64,000 nucleotides of DNA from Ceratorhiza oryzae-sativae (lineage: Eukaryota > Basidiomycota > Agaricomycetes > Cantharellales > Ceratobasidiaceae): positions 744,001 to 808,000 of the forward strand of contig JARWMV010000246.1 in the NCBI GenBank assembly GCA_030998015.1, in the 5' to 3' direction. A model generated the notes under the pieces. That model did not search any database, was not told the origin of the DNA, and was given only the letters and a program-made list of their open reading frames with translations. How positions within the stretch are numbered: the first letter of the stretch is position 1; the number at the start of each line of letters is the position of its first letter. The position numbers were made by a program, and so were the translations under genes. Of this stretch, positions 1 through 12,338 are shown one piece after another.

Positions 1-645
1 GGAGGCAGGGGATGAGCAAGGAGTGGGGTGCCCGAGGAGCTTGGGTCCGAGTGTTGGAGCCTAAAAGTGTCTGGACAATTCTATTCGCGCACCGCCAAGT
101 CTGGTTCGCCAAAATAGAAGCGAGACTTATCGCTGATAAGACATGGATCTTCCGCGGTTCAGCATTTGGGGAACATGTCGATGAAATAAGAATGAGTTGT
201 GTTCGGACATTGGACATCTAAGCGGTGGAAGGACTATCTGCCTGCTTATCATATCGGATTTTCGGTGGCCATGTATACTCGGTGGTTTGGTTGCAAACTT
301 GACGTTACCGGCATTGCACGTAGCTTGAATTCCGGTCTGCTATTGCCAAGATCAACTTGTAAGTCGATGCGCACCGAGCGGATGATGTCGTAGGGTCGTC
401 TCGAGCTGATTGGGGATCAAAGGCAGCACGGCGAGCGCAACGAAGCCAGGCCGAGGCTCGTCAAAGCTCGCTTGCAGCAGGTGCCGGCGCCTAGGCGATC
501 TGGAATGACACGTCTCGAAAAGGGGATATTATATCAATTGAATGAGGCGCCGCCGATCAAACGTGTTGAACACGCTCGCCCTAGCGGTTTGGGGTAAGCA
601 AGCTCCTATTGTTCGCTTGTGCTCGACCACAACCTTGAATTCCCC
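1..645. other. Region upstream of the paladin-like gene, no supported gene
   Basis: The stretch contains only short open frames (for example 12-221 and 199-393, plus strand) with no recognisable motif and no credible splice chain into the next gene. It presumably holds the promoter and 5' UTR of the gene starting at 646. A part of a gene lying mostly outside the window cannot be excluded. Confidence 0.4.
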
Positions 646-3600
646 ATGTCTACGCCCCCAGGCCTGCGCCGGCCCTATCTCGGACACAGTCCGCTGCATC
701 ATCTTGCTTCAAACCCAGCATTCGCGGCTGGTAGAAACGCGAGTCCTCCGGCGCGTTCCGCCTCTGCGAGTTTCAAGCCGCATCATGGCAGGGCGTCTTC
801 CAGTACTGGGTCGATGTTGCTCGGCTCGGCTCAGCTCACGCCCACTGGCCACAACCTGAGGCTCCTGGATAACTCGCCAGAGCTGATTCGCGCGACAGCG
901 TCTGTAGTCAAGACGAGGGTAGGAACAGTACTCAGCAGAGGGTGCATCTTGAAGACCGATCACTATCCCACAGGTATGTTTCTCGAGCTACCCTACCCCG
1001 TTTCCACCCTAAACCTCCATCTAGGGCGTGCGCTAGATTTGGATATCAATCTCCAAGGTAAGGCAATTGATTGTAGTCTCAATATACGTGTGTCATCTGC
1101 TCTCTAGGTGCACCAAACTTTAGAGCTCCCCGAGGAGCCGCTGCTGCCGTCAATGTCTATGGCGCTGCTCAGCCTCGTGTTGGCGGACTGCGCGCGATAC
1201 TCGCAATTCTAAACTGCAGCCCACCAAAGACATTCACCGGATCATCTCCAATCGCTTCTCCGCTCTCCCGCGATGCAAAGCTCCAGTCCCAGGCAGGGTG
1301 TGTCTGGTTCTCAACCCGTGAAGGTGTGCTCCGGTCAACTGATCCATTTGTGCAGCACTGAAACCCGCTTGTGATTAGAACCGGTTATCTATATCGCTGG
1401 AAGGCCTTATGTTTTACGCGAGGCCTCGGCTCCTAAAACGGCACTTCAATTATCAGATAGAGCCTCCAATATTGAGGCAATCGAGGATCGTCTAAAGGCT
1501 GATATCTTGACTGAATCACAGCGGTGTGTTTGCCCAGAATTTACTCAGAGAGTTGCCTAAGACATTGTCTAGCTTTGGAGGTCTTCTACTCACACATGTC
1601 GAAGATGGTAAGCCCATCATTAGACAATTTCTTTGTATCATCTGATCGTTGGTGTTTCTAGCCGATGGCGAGTCGCTTATCCCAACGTGGACGTCCGTCG
1701 ACGCCGCTAGTGTTAAGACTTCAAAGGAAGTGTGGTTTGAAGCTCGAGCCGAGGGATGGAACGTCGAGTATCACCGGTGAGTTTATGGCTGAGTCCGGCT
1801 CAAGAATTGTACTCATAACCTCCTGAAGTATACCAATTACCCCAGACAGGCCAATTGAGGTTATTGAGTCTTGGCATTGACCGTTCCCGACGTCGGAAGC
1901 TAACTTGAAACCTACAGGATAACTATCTTGACGCGTATCTCAATGTCATCAAGTCCGTCGATCCTTTGGAAACCGCGCTGGTGTTTAGTTGTGGAATGGG
2001 CGCGGTACGAAGTGCGTTGTTATCCGGATGCGACTTTCGTTCTTCTTATTACATCGATCCCTCCCTCCATCCATGTATTGCAAACCACTAACTCACGTTC
2101 GTGTTAGCCACCTTTGCCATGGTTTCCGCCTGCCTCATCCGCCGCAAGCAGCTGATGGCACGGGGTCACCCAGATCCGTTCGCCAAAACAGGAGCCCCAA
2201 CAGCGGACTTGGAGATTGCCACGGTACGAGCACTGATTTGAACCTACCCCATCGCCTAGCTGATCAAAATATTTGGTAGCCTGCGGAGATCCAGGCCGCC
2301 GTGGCCCTTGAGCAAGTCGAGACTCAGCAAGAACTTAGCAAATCTCTTCTCCGGCTCACATATTTGCTGCAACAGAGTACGTCCCTGGCGATTTGTCTTG
2401 GCCTTGGACCCGGACAGCTAACCTTGGGTTACCTGTGCTGTTAGGTTTGCCCAGTACCAATTCACAGTCTGCGATTGAGCTTCTCCTGGCCCAGCCATCA
2501 TTGATGGACAATCTGCGCAAGGCCCACATGGGGAACTACGGGCTAATACTATCCCTGCTCGGCTGCCTGGAGGATGGGTTGCATGTGAAGAAGCTGGCGG
2601 ACCGAGTCATCGATAGCTGTGCGTCTTTCGTGCAGATCCTCGCTCTAAAAGTTTCAGCTGATTACGGCCTTGTGGACGTTTAGGTGACCACGTTGCGAAT
2701 CTGCGAGAAGAAATTCTAGCGCATCGTGTAGATTACTCGGTGACTAGCATGGACGACAAAGGGCGAAGCGTCCATATCCAGAAGGCTAAGCGTGCAATGG
2801 AGAAATAGTGCGAACCCCTTCAAAGTTTAAGTTTTGTCGAGAGTCTAATTTTGACTCGTGGGGTTTGGCTAGCTATTTCACCGTCGCTTTTGCCGGTTAC
2901 GTCGAAGAAAGCCTCGAATTTGGCGAGTCGTTCTCAGAATGGATGAAGGTCTGTTTCTATTTGTGGTCGTGTGACCGCCAACTGAATGATAGTTGTAGGC
3001 AAGAACCGAGATTTGGAAGTAGGCTTAATTGAGTTGAACTCAATAATCGCTTATTAATTGAATGTCCTGGGTTTAGCCAGGTCAACTTTATGCGCAAGTC
3101 TGGCCTTCGCCTCAATGTGTTTGCACCTGTGGCAGACCTTTCTGCCATTTCCAAGAGCGAAAGCGGGCAAGCCCCCAACGCCGCAGGCGGCCGGGTACTT
3201 GGCGACGAGTGGACAGAGCATGTCGTCAAGGTGTGTGCTCTCATAGTGTAGCTGTGGTTTTTATCTTACAAATTGCAATACATCTTCTAGAACCGAAGTG
3301 GTATCATTTTGCGTGAAGGGTATGTGTCCATCCTACGTACAAAACTTTCAGCTGAATGTGCCCTGCTTTGTGCATTCAGGATGCTCCTCAAATCGGATCA
3401 ATGGAGGTCTGAGTCCCACGACGTGGGTGCTGGCCAAGTACGCGGCGCGATCAACTTCCGTAATATCCCCGGAACAAATATCTTTGCGCTTGGTCAACCC
3501 AACGAAGAGGCCATTGAGGCCGTGGTGTACAGGGTAAAGGAAGATTTCCCCCACATCGACAAGATAGCGTGGATAAATCTTCGGTATGTGATTAAACATG

Positions 3601-6600
3601 ATGATATGTTGGGGCATATTTGAGCGACCAAATTTCCAGTGAGGAACCTATCATTTATGTGAATGGTGCTGCCCACTGCCTCAGACGAGAGAATTATTCT
3701 TTGCGGAATATGAAGGCGAGTTCTTGATTAGATGTCGCCTGGATACACCCGGGGCTAACTTCGTCGAATTAGGATTATGGCGGAATATCTGCTAGCCGGT
3801 AGGGTCCGTCAAATTGTGGCTTTTGAGACTGTCTAATGGTTTTCAGCCTGGAGATCCTTGAGGATCGTCTCAAGAATGATGTTATAGCTGAAGTCAACGC
3901 ATTCCAAGGGCGGTGAGCAATTTGAGTTTGTGTTTGAGACCCCGGCTGAAATGCCTTGTCCATAGTATTTTGCTTCATATGGAGACGTCTGATGGCGAGG
4001 TTGTACCGATTTGGGACGAAGCTGACCCGAAGGATGTCGTTGTACCCAAGGACATAATGTCTGCACAGGTTGGGGACGTTGAGATCGCATACACCCGTAT
4101 TCCAATTACTTCAGAACGTCCACCCGATTTCAGCGACATCGAATCTCTTGTAGATGTCGTTATCCGTACCGACTCTGAGCGAACTCCAATCGTGTTGAAC
4201 TGTCAACTGGGCAGAGGTCGCAGCACTATTGCTTCAATTGTTGTGCTGCTGCTTCAAGAATGGCTGCGGAGCAGCAGGGGTCGAGCGCCTTCGCGGACAC
4301 CAAGGCGTGGTATGAGTATGTTGTCAATGAGTATGGAACGCGATCGGGATTCTGGCAAAAAGCCTGCACCCCGCCATTCGTACCAAATAATTAACAGTAG
4401 GTTTTTGGTGACCCCTCTGTTTATCCACTGTTTCTCATCCGGGGTGTAGATTTGCTCAGAGTGATAAAGCGTGGGCCCGACGTAAAGCGCATAGTTGATG
4501 ATGCCATCGACCAGTGTGACCAATATCTCAACGTGCGTTTTGCTCTATCTAGTCTACTACAGTCTCTCACACTTCGTTTCAGCTCCGCGAATCAATTGAA
4601 GAGGCTCGACTCCAAGCGGAAGATGCCACCGACGAGAGACAAAAGAAACGGTTCATCCAAATAGGTAAGTTGAATTCTACAAGTAGTCTGAAACGCAATT
4701 AATTGATCATGTAGGCCTTCACAACCTTCGTAAATACTTCGAGCTGATTGTCTTTCAGCAGTATCTTATGGAGTCCGATCCTGATACAATCCGCTCATTG
4801 AAGTCTTTCGAGCACTTTGTTCGCTCGCGCCCTGTCATTGCGACCTTTGAGAACGAGTTGAAGGTGGAGGGTGCTAATGCACTCAAACCACTTGAGCGTC
4901 CAGAACGCCGAGATGGTGTCGCTTTCCCCGATGACATTCAACATGTTGTGGCGAATCGCTCCGGCAGCGTCTTGTCGGCTTCGACTATTCTAAAGAGCGA
5001 CTTCTTCTCAAACCTCCAGAAAATGTCATTACCTGAACGCATCGATGGAGCTGCGAATTTCCGTCGCATCCCATTGAATCTCGGGCTAAGCGACGATTCG
5101 CCGAGTGGCAAGTGGGTCTGTGGAAGTGGAATGCCCACGATCGACGGGTGGGTCATCCAACGGTAGTTTTTGCGGACCCAGTTGACATGTGTACCTCATA
5201 GACTTCGCCGAGCGCTCGCCCGAGTGGATGCTGCGCCGGGTGGTAAGAATATGGTGTTTTGGACATCGTTGCGAGAGGCGAGTGGATTAAATTTGAACTG
5301 AAATAAGACAATGACCAGTGTATAGGAACCCGTGTTGTATGTGGCGGGTGGGCGTCCTCACGTCCTACGCCTCGTTGACAGGCCGCTCACCAACGTCGAG
5401 GCTACTGGAATCACTACGGATGTTGTTGAAGCGATGGAGGTGAACCTCAAGAAGGACGTTGAACGCGAAGCCATTGAATTTGAAGGCCAAGTTTTGCTCC
5501 ACGACGAAGTTGAAACCGAGCCCGGTTCGTTCGACATCACTGCCCAGTAAGCCACTAGCTGCCCACCAGTCATGCATTTCTGACGGGGCGCAGATGGGAG
5601 CCGCTCAGCATTGAGGACATACGGACCCCGAAAGATGTTTTCCAGCTTATGATTCAAGAAGGCTATCGGGTGAGCCTGCTTCACCTTTCTGTTGAACGAT
5701 TATCATCTCAAACAGGATCCAGGTTGACTACGCCCGGCTTGCGATTGTACGCATCCACGGTTCAACCCCGCTCCGAATTTGGCACCTAATTTGTTTGATT
5801 TAGACAGACGAACAAGCCCCGCTCCCTGACGCTCTTGACCAACTAGTCCATCGCGTAGAAGCCGGCTTGAAGGTTGCTGGTGACCTTATATTTAATTGCC
5901 AGATGGTGAGCGTCAACTCTTCTTATTGATTCAAACTTGGCTAAATATCGAACGGCAGGGGTATGCTAAAAACAGTGACCTATGCTGAGTCTGACTAACT
6001 ATTTCTCGCAGGCGGGGCCGCACGACCACTGGCATGATAGCCGCTTGCTTAATATCCACGATTGCCAGCTGCGATGTCACGGTCGCCTTGCGGGACGAAG
6101 ATGAACCATTTGCAGTGCACTCACATTACGACACCGTAGACGGCAGTTATGAGGAGGAGGCTTATTTGCGAGGCGAATATAAGATTATTCTTCAGCTAGT
6201 TGGTGTCCTGTCCAACGGAAAGGTCGCCAAACGGGTTACCGACAAAGCGATTGACGCCATGGCCGATGTACAGAACCTTCGGAAGGCCATCTTCGAGTTT
6301 GTCAAAGTCCTATCGTCTGTCATGTTTAACGCTAACGCTTTGCATAGCTACAAACTCAAGGTCGACGCAAGTGAAGCTGGATCTCATAAGCAAAAGAAAC
6401 TTATGGATCTTGGCGTGAACTACTTGTAAGCTATCTCAAACGAAGAAGAGAACGCTTCTGATATACCCCCTTCCCTGTGATTAGGTACCGATATGGAACA
6501 TTAATTGTGTTAGCCAACTACCTGATCGAACGAAGAGGAAATCATGCCCTGCCATCCTTCCCGACATGGCTGAAGGAGCACAGGGAGATCAAGGCATTGC

Positions 6601-6623
6601 TTGGGCGAAGAAGTCTTGAATAG
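646..6623 (+). CDS. Paladin-like protein with three PTP-like phytase (inositol hexakisphosphate) domains
   Basis: The spliced protein is roughly 1,400-1,500 residues and carries three cysteine-phosphatase loops of form CX5R: CGMGAVR near 1993-2013, CQLGRGR near 4200, and CQMGRGR split by introns near 5900-6020. Each lies in a repeat that starts with a segment like VIYIAGRPYVLR or LYVAGGRPHVLRL, as in the vertebrate PALD1 family. Paladins are phosphoinositide-related phosphatases of the PTP-like phytase fold; the fungal function is little known. The start at 646 (MSTPPGLRRP) gives an N-terminal leader before ASVVKTRVGTVLSRGC. Intron examples are 974 to about 1022, then a GT intron closing before GAPNFRAP. 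The third loop is in frame only if a 2-nt exon (5959-5960) is used. The stop TAG is at 6621-6623, and the gene converges on KAP95. Family identification is firm; the exact exon set is by eye. Confidence 0.88.
5959..5960 (+). other. Predicted 2-nt microexon (GG) in the paladin-like gene
   Basis: The upstream exon ends at 5905 with codon ATG of ...NCQM. Intron 5906-5958 (GTGAGC...CGGCAG, 53 nt) and intron 5961-6011 (GTATGC...CTCGCAG, 51 nt, with a CTGAC/CTAAC branch-like motif) flank the two bases GG. Joining ATG + GG + G6012 restores the loop CQMGRGRTTTGM. One intron 5906-6011 would instead shift the frame, and reading on through the first intron meets a stop. Both introns are of normal length for this genome. 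Confidence 0.75.
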
Positions 6624-6942
6624 AGGCTATGTATGCGTCGTATAATCTGTACCAATCTTCAAGTTCATCTGCAATCCTACGGTCTCAATACTGCTATGGG
6701 TTTCGTGCTTCAAAAACGCTTGTCACACGCACGTAGCAAAACAGACTTTTGAGGATTTATAACAATATATTTAGGAACATGACAATTTGGGGGGGGGGGG
6801 GCGCAAAGGCCAAGACTAATCGATGGGTAACCTACCAAGGGAAAGATACGAGACACGGTTGAATTTTGAGGCAAAAATCCCAAGAAATTAGGCGATTGCC
6901 CGTCGGACACTCTGCCAACGTAGAGTAAGCAAACGCATATGT
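6624..6942. other. Convergent 3' region between paladin-like gene and KAP95
   Basis: This 319-bp intergenic stretch must hold both 3' UTRs. The only notable feature is a run of 13 G at 6789-6801 on the plus strand. No coding frame of note is present. Confidence 0.5.
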
Positions 6943-9900
6943 TTAAGTAGCATCCTTAATTACCTCGCGCGCGTACTTGAGAACCCGTTTGGTCTCAGGG
7001 GGAGCCCCCTTCGGCCTTTGCGCCAAAGCGGTAGTGATCCAGCCCTCTTGAAGAAGCGATTTGATCTGCCCCTTCGGGAACAAATCCGCTAGGTCACCAA
7101 TAAGCCCAAATGCAGCCCGAACAACAGCATCAGATCGTTCCTCGTCATTTAGTGCACGAGCGCAAAGACTGAGCATGGTCGGCACATAGGGAAGCAAAAC
7201 ATCGGCTACACAAAAGCAGACATTGGCTAAATGAACCTAAATAAGGCTAGATGGCTCACGTTTGTCTGCGGCCTTGAAGCCCGCGACGATTCCGACGTAT
7301 GCATCTAGGATACCTTCTCGGAGTTGCGCGACATAATCCACCATTTCGTAGTCGAGCTAATGAGTTGTCGTATATTAGAGCAGCGACTAGAGGACCAAGA
7401 TCGGATGTACGTACTGGATTGGGCTGGACTTCACCAGCCTGCTTCAAAACTGACATGGCAGTGTCCAAGTATGGCGCAAACTCAGACCCAATAGATAGCG
7501 CAACATCTCCGAAGCAAGCGAGAACCTGGATCTTGACAGTGCGACTCATAACCTGGCTCTGTAGACTCTCAAGAAGCAGCGTCACGAACGCAGCAGCGTA
7601 TTGAACGGTTCGCTCTTGCAATGCGCGCGCAATATCGCCGATAGTTCCAATAGAAACGGTACAAAGCGCTGCATCTTCATGGTTTTTGAGAGCAGCGACA
7701 ATGATGGGAAGGAATGCATCCAGATATGGCTGGATATCGGGACCCAGTGCTGGCGGTCGAGCAGCGTCAGGGGAGTTGTCAATCGAACATCGAAGACCTA
7801 CCAGAAGACATGGTTCCTACAACCAAGAAACCATCCTCGAGGATTGTGGATTGTTTGCCAGCGGCCTGGACTAGGCGAAGAGTCAAGGTCATGATCCTAT
7901 CTGCCAAGGGCTTAACCTGGCCGCCCATTTTTCGAATGACGCTCTGGAATTACGAGGCTCAGCGGTTTCAAACCTTGAAAGGCATAAGCCTCTTACGATG
8001 ATAACGCTGCAGAAGTTGCTCTGGAGTTCAGCCCAATTCGATCGGTCATCGATATTCAGGAGTTCGTTCTAAGCCAGCGTCAGTGGTAAACATAATAGTA
8101 ACTATGCAAGTGAATGTACCTGGATATTCAAGAGGGTCTCCATCCGCTGCAGCACAGTGAGCGTGATATGTGAGACCGCCCCAAACGTGTCAGCTGCCGA
8201 ATGAGAGATATATGCGTTGAGGGCTTCGTAGGCAGCAGTTCGGAAATTGGATTCATTAGTAGGTCTAAGAAAATATCAGTGAAACTTCTACTATATATGA
8301 TATACAACCTACCGTTCAGTAACCTGCAAAAGTTTGTCTACAATTCCCTGGAAGTACGGCGATAGGGTCGCGGTTGCGGCTGGCTGCTGATCCGGACTAG
8401 GTTCGGGGGCCAGTTGCTCGGCGAGGCTCATGAGGCCCCAGCAAGAGTTTGCAATAATACGGGGTCGTTCCTCCAGCCCAGCAACAAGAGCGACGATCAG
8501 TGGCTGAAGCTGGCTTTCGATGTTGACGGATCCGACAAGAAGCTCGCATATCCTTCCGAGAGTCCAAGCAGTGGTGTCTTTCACTGCAGGGTTGGGGTCC
8601 GCCATCATGCCAATCAAGATGGGTAGAGCCTGACCAACAAGTCCGGCCAGCACGTTTGGATCAGGTCCTTCAAGGATGGAACCAAACGCCATCACAGCCG
8701 CTTCGCGCAAATGCCAATCTTCATTCTTGATGTTGGTTTCGATGAAGGGCAATACCACGGGGACAATCGCATCATCCACAGCTTGAGCAAGCAATGCGAG
8801 ACAAGTTCCAGCTGCCATGGAGATATTCCACTCGTCCTCATCGGCATCTTCCTCTTGTTGAGTAAGGAGTTGAAGAAGAACGGGAACAATATCCCCGAGG
8901 GCCGTTGTGGCGAACTTTTTGTTTTCACGCTCTGGAAGGTCGCCATACTCAATCGCCTAGCGTTCGCGAATATGAGCATGAGAGTACCATAATTGCCAAA
9001 TCTATATATACCTCCGCCTCCTCAATTTTCAAATCGATTTCCTCCTCGGCTACAGTCGACCAAAACTCAACGGCTTGCAATGCAACCTTTTCATCCGCAT
9101 TCCTCATTCCAACTACAGTGAGCTACAGGTCTATTAGCGTTTTGATCAATGTTATGTGATGGAACACCTACGCCAAACAGCGCTCGTTCCATGTAAAATC
9201 CCATCTTGTCGTAATATAAACTCATGATTTTCACGAGGCACTCAAAGGCCCCAACTTGCACCGGAGGATGGGTGCTTTGTGTGGCCTCGCACACAACTTG
9301 CATGAGGTAGTTGCGTTCTCCCTGTACGAGAATCAGATCGAAGTCACAATACCATGGCACATTCACGTACCTCTCGCTCAAAGTTGTCCCGGATGAACTC
9401 CAAAGAGTTGAGCAACGCAGCAATAGCGGCAGTTTGAACCTCATTACTTGGTTCTTCTCGACGGGCCCCTTGGACAACTGCAGTGAGAATTTCGTTGGAG
9501 CGACTGCTGAGTGCGTTCGGCGCCTGTTAAATCACTGGAAATTAGGTAACAACTAATATCACCCCAAAGGGTAACACGTACAACGACTTCACAAATTTGT
9601 CCAATGGTAGTCAGAGCGTTCATTCTCAGCCCGACATTGGTCTGGTCTGAGGCAAAACCAAGCAACTGAGTGATAAGTTCGGGCCACATTTCGGCGGGGA
9701 TTTCGATAGCAGCAATGGATGATATCACTTGGGCCGCATATGTGCCGGCCTTTGGCTGTGGCGAGGCAAGGGTCGACAATGAGTCGTGTTTGACGCGTGC
9801 ACGAGTTTCGTTAGGCAGAGCAAGCCACTTCTCGTTGAGTTCTTGTTGACGGTTTGCATCCTGCCGCACATGAATTTAGCGAACTTAAAATTTGAGGGCC

Positions 9901-10235
9901 GATAAGGTGAAATACTCACCCGAGCAACTAGCGCGTTCTTTATGCTGATAGCGGCCGCATTACGGACAGGCAAGGCATTGTTCTCGTTTAAGAGTTCGCT
10001 TGTCAGAGTCATCATAAATGTGGACTGCAGATGGATTGTTAGCGGTCCAATCATGCGCCGAAGTACTGAAACATACCAGATCATCGCGCGCGAGGGCTTC
10101 GAGCCTGCTTGTAGCATCCAACCGAAGGGTGGCATCTGTATTGAGTATATAGGATATTTACTGGCTTTTTATACGTTAAAGACGCGTAAACGTACCAGGA
10201 GAGAAGGAATTGGCAAGGATTTCGCTTGCACTCAT
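6943..10235 (-). CDS. KAP95: Importin subunit beta-1 (karyopherin beta, Kap95)
   Basis: This is the nuclear import receptor that binds importin alpha or cargo NLS, nucleoporins and Ran-GTP. The spliced protein is about 860 residues, the usual family length. It begins [15 protein letters not shown] and is made of HEAT repeats; strongly typical stretches are [36 protein letters not shown] and [17 protein letters not shown], and the end is [10 protein letters not shown]. An N-terminal importin-beta segment ([12 protein letters not shown]...) and [19 protein letters not shown] are also clear. About a dozen short introns interrupt it; for example GTMSS joins to [13 protein letters not shown] across an intron near 7750-7800. 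The ATG at 10233-10235 is the first in frame. It diverges from the gene at 10487 across a 251-bp shared promoter region and converges on the paladin-like gene. Confidence 0.95.
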
Positions 10236-10486
10236 GGTTTAACAACTCGAAGAGCAAAGTATCTAACTCAAAATTCAGCTTAACAAGTGGCTTGGATGCA
10301 CGAAAAAGGTCTCTTACCTATATATATTATTATGAACAACGACTCTACACGAGTTGGAGGCGCCGTATGCCGTAGGTTGGTGGCAAGATCGAGAACAAGG
10401 TAGCAGGTCAAGGGCAAGCACACATAAGTATTATGTAACGGGCGCGCTTCCCATCTGACGCGCTGAGCCACAAACCCAACCACATT

Positions 10487-12222
10487 ATGTCCGCAGGCGT
10501 CAATTATGTCGGTGGAAGAGGGTAATTATAGCCTATCTTGTATCCGATCCCTCGTTTCATAATGTAAACGTTGGAATAGTCGAATCGCCCCTCGCCGGGC
10601 CAAAAACACCGAGCGTCTGCCTAAAGCCCATTTCGCAAAACAACGATTCATCGACTACACTCAAACAGCACAAGGAGACGGGGATACAACAGATCCCAAG
10701 GCTACCCCTATAATATCCTTTAGGCACGCTCTTTTAGGCAATAAAACGCAGACCGGGGCCACCTTGAAGAGTGCAGACAGCCAGTTACGCAATACCTTGA
10801 AACCCAGCGTAATCGACAAACCTTGGAAGCCAACCAAGCCGTCCAAGCTCCTAGATATGATGGATAGTAGTATCAGACAGAGTGGGTTATTCTCCATTCA
10901 TAGGTACAGAATACACTACGACACCAGGCCAGACGAATCATTTGATACTAGCCGCTCCCGAATTAGTACAATGGATCTCAGCCGCTATCTTGGGCTAGAT
11001 ACTTCGTCCAGAAAACGAAAGTTTGAACAGGAAATGAAGGATGCGTCTCGAAAACGTCCGTTTAGCCACTCTAGCCAAGCATTCAGCTATCCCAAAGATG
11101 CAGTGAGTGAACGATGGCATAGACTAGGATAACAATATACCCACAGGTCGCACAGGGGCCTCGTGGATTCGTTTTTTCTCCAGTCAAAAAGCCCACAAGC
11201 TTGGAGGCCTCCGGGTATAGTGACACTCTAGAAATACTTTCATTTAGCACATCAAGCATTGACAACAGAGACCCTATATCACCTCGCTCATCAAGCCCAA
11301 TCGTTTCGCCACATGAAACTCATTCGACGGAAACCCCGAAGGAAGCTAACCCAAAACTCGTGATTCTGGAGCCAAAGCCACTCAAGCGACTGTGTAAGAA
11401 TATCAAACAGTCTCGAGCCCTGTCCTGACTGTGCTTTCTGAAGTGTCACCGAGTATTTCACCGAGCCTAGGGGATAAAGCATACCTTCAGGCCGCACGTA
11501 CCATGGGGTTAGACGTAGCACTACCACTGACCGGTCCACCCACCCCGAAAGGAATGAGTCCCGGCACGAGCCTCGATACTTGGATCACTTCAAATGGATA
11601 CTCTACCATCACCTCGGATCCCCATGATGAGACGGTCTACGCATTCAATCTCCTCGCTCCAGGCGCCCCAGATTCTCTAGCCAAAACAGCCAACACAGCA
11701 AACGAACCCAGCTTTTCCAACGTACCGGAGAGCAGCGAGCAATTTGAATGCAACTCACCTGTGATTATGCCCATCCCTAACCAGGGCGCTGGAGCCACGA
11801 CAGAGACAGAGACAGAGCCATACATCTCCCAAGTTGAGCAACCAAGCAAGTTTGCCGACACGGTTCAGCCCGGCGTCGGTGGCTTCCCTTTTCTCCCGCA
11901 TCCGATTTGGGGGCCGCCCGAAACTCCTGCTGCGACCATGCACTCTCCGAGCTCATGGTTGGAAGGGTCGAGCACAAACATCGTAGTTGTTAATACCCTG
12001 CCTCGAGAACCTGTGCCGCGGAACAAATCCGATACGAAGCCACAAACCCAAGATCAACCTAACACAATAGCTCGCCACTTGGGGTTGAACAGTTGGAATG
12101 GCGAAAAACCGGAAATGAATACTTCTTTCTCTCAAAGCTCCGTGGACTCCACGCAGTCAAGCCAAATAATACCCAACTCCCTTACTTTGTTTGACGATGT
12201 CGACACAGGATCAGATTATTAG
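10487..12222 (+). CDS. Hypothetical protein, low complexity, probably nuclear
   Basis: I do not recognise this protein. The start I favour is ATG 10487: a 35-nt first exon (MSAGVNYVGGRG) joins across intron 10522-10579 to RIAPRRAKNTERLPKAHFAK, which is in frame with the long downstream exon. A second intron begins near 11103 after FSYPKDA, and a third near 11393 joins KPLKRL to LSPSISPSLGDK. The protein is Ser/Thr/Pro-rich (about 500 residues) with a bipartite-like basic patch RKRKFEQEMKDASRKRP that could be a nuclear localisation signal. The C-terminal part is disordered in style and has phospho-site-like SP/TP pairs such as GPPTPKGMSP. The coding call rests on consistent frames and splice sites, not on homology. 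Confidence 0.7.
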
Positions 12223-12338
12223 GCGAGAAGATGCTGGAGGCGACAACATGAAGAAAGGGGGCGCAGCCTTGCCAGTGTACGTTTGTGAAAGAACCTTGAA
12301 TTCGTATTAAGTTCGAAAGTGTACAAATAAGTTCATAA

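Noticed and set aside
6789..6801. Run of 13 G as a possible regulatory quadruplex
   Set aside because: A single homopolymer in a convergent 3' region; length is error-prone and there is no further G-tract set.
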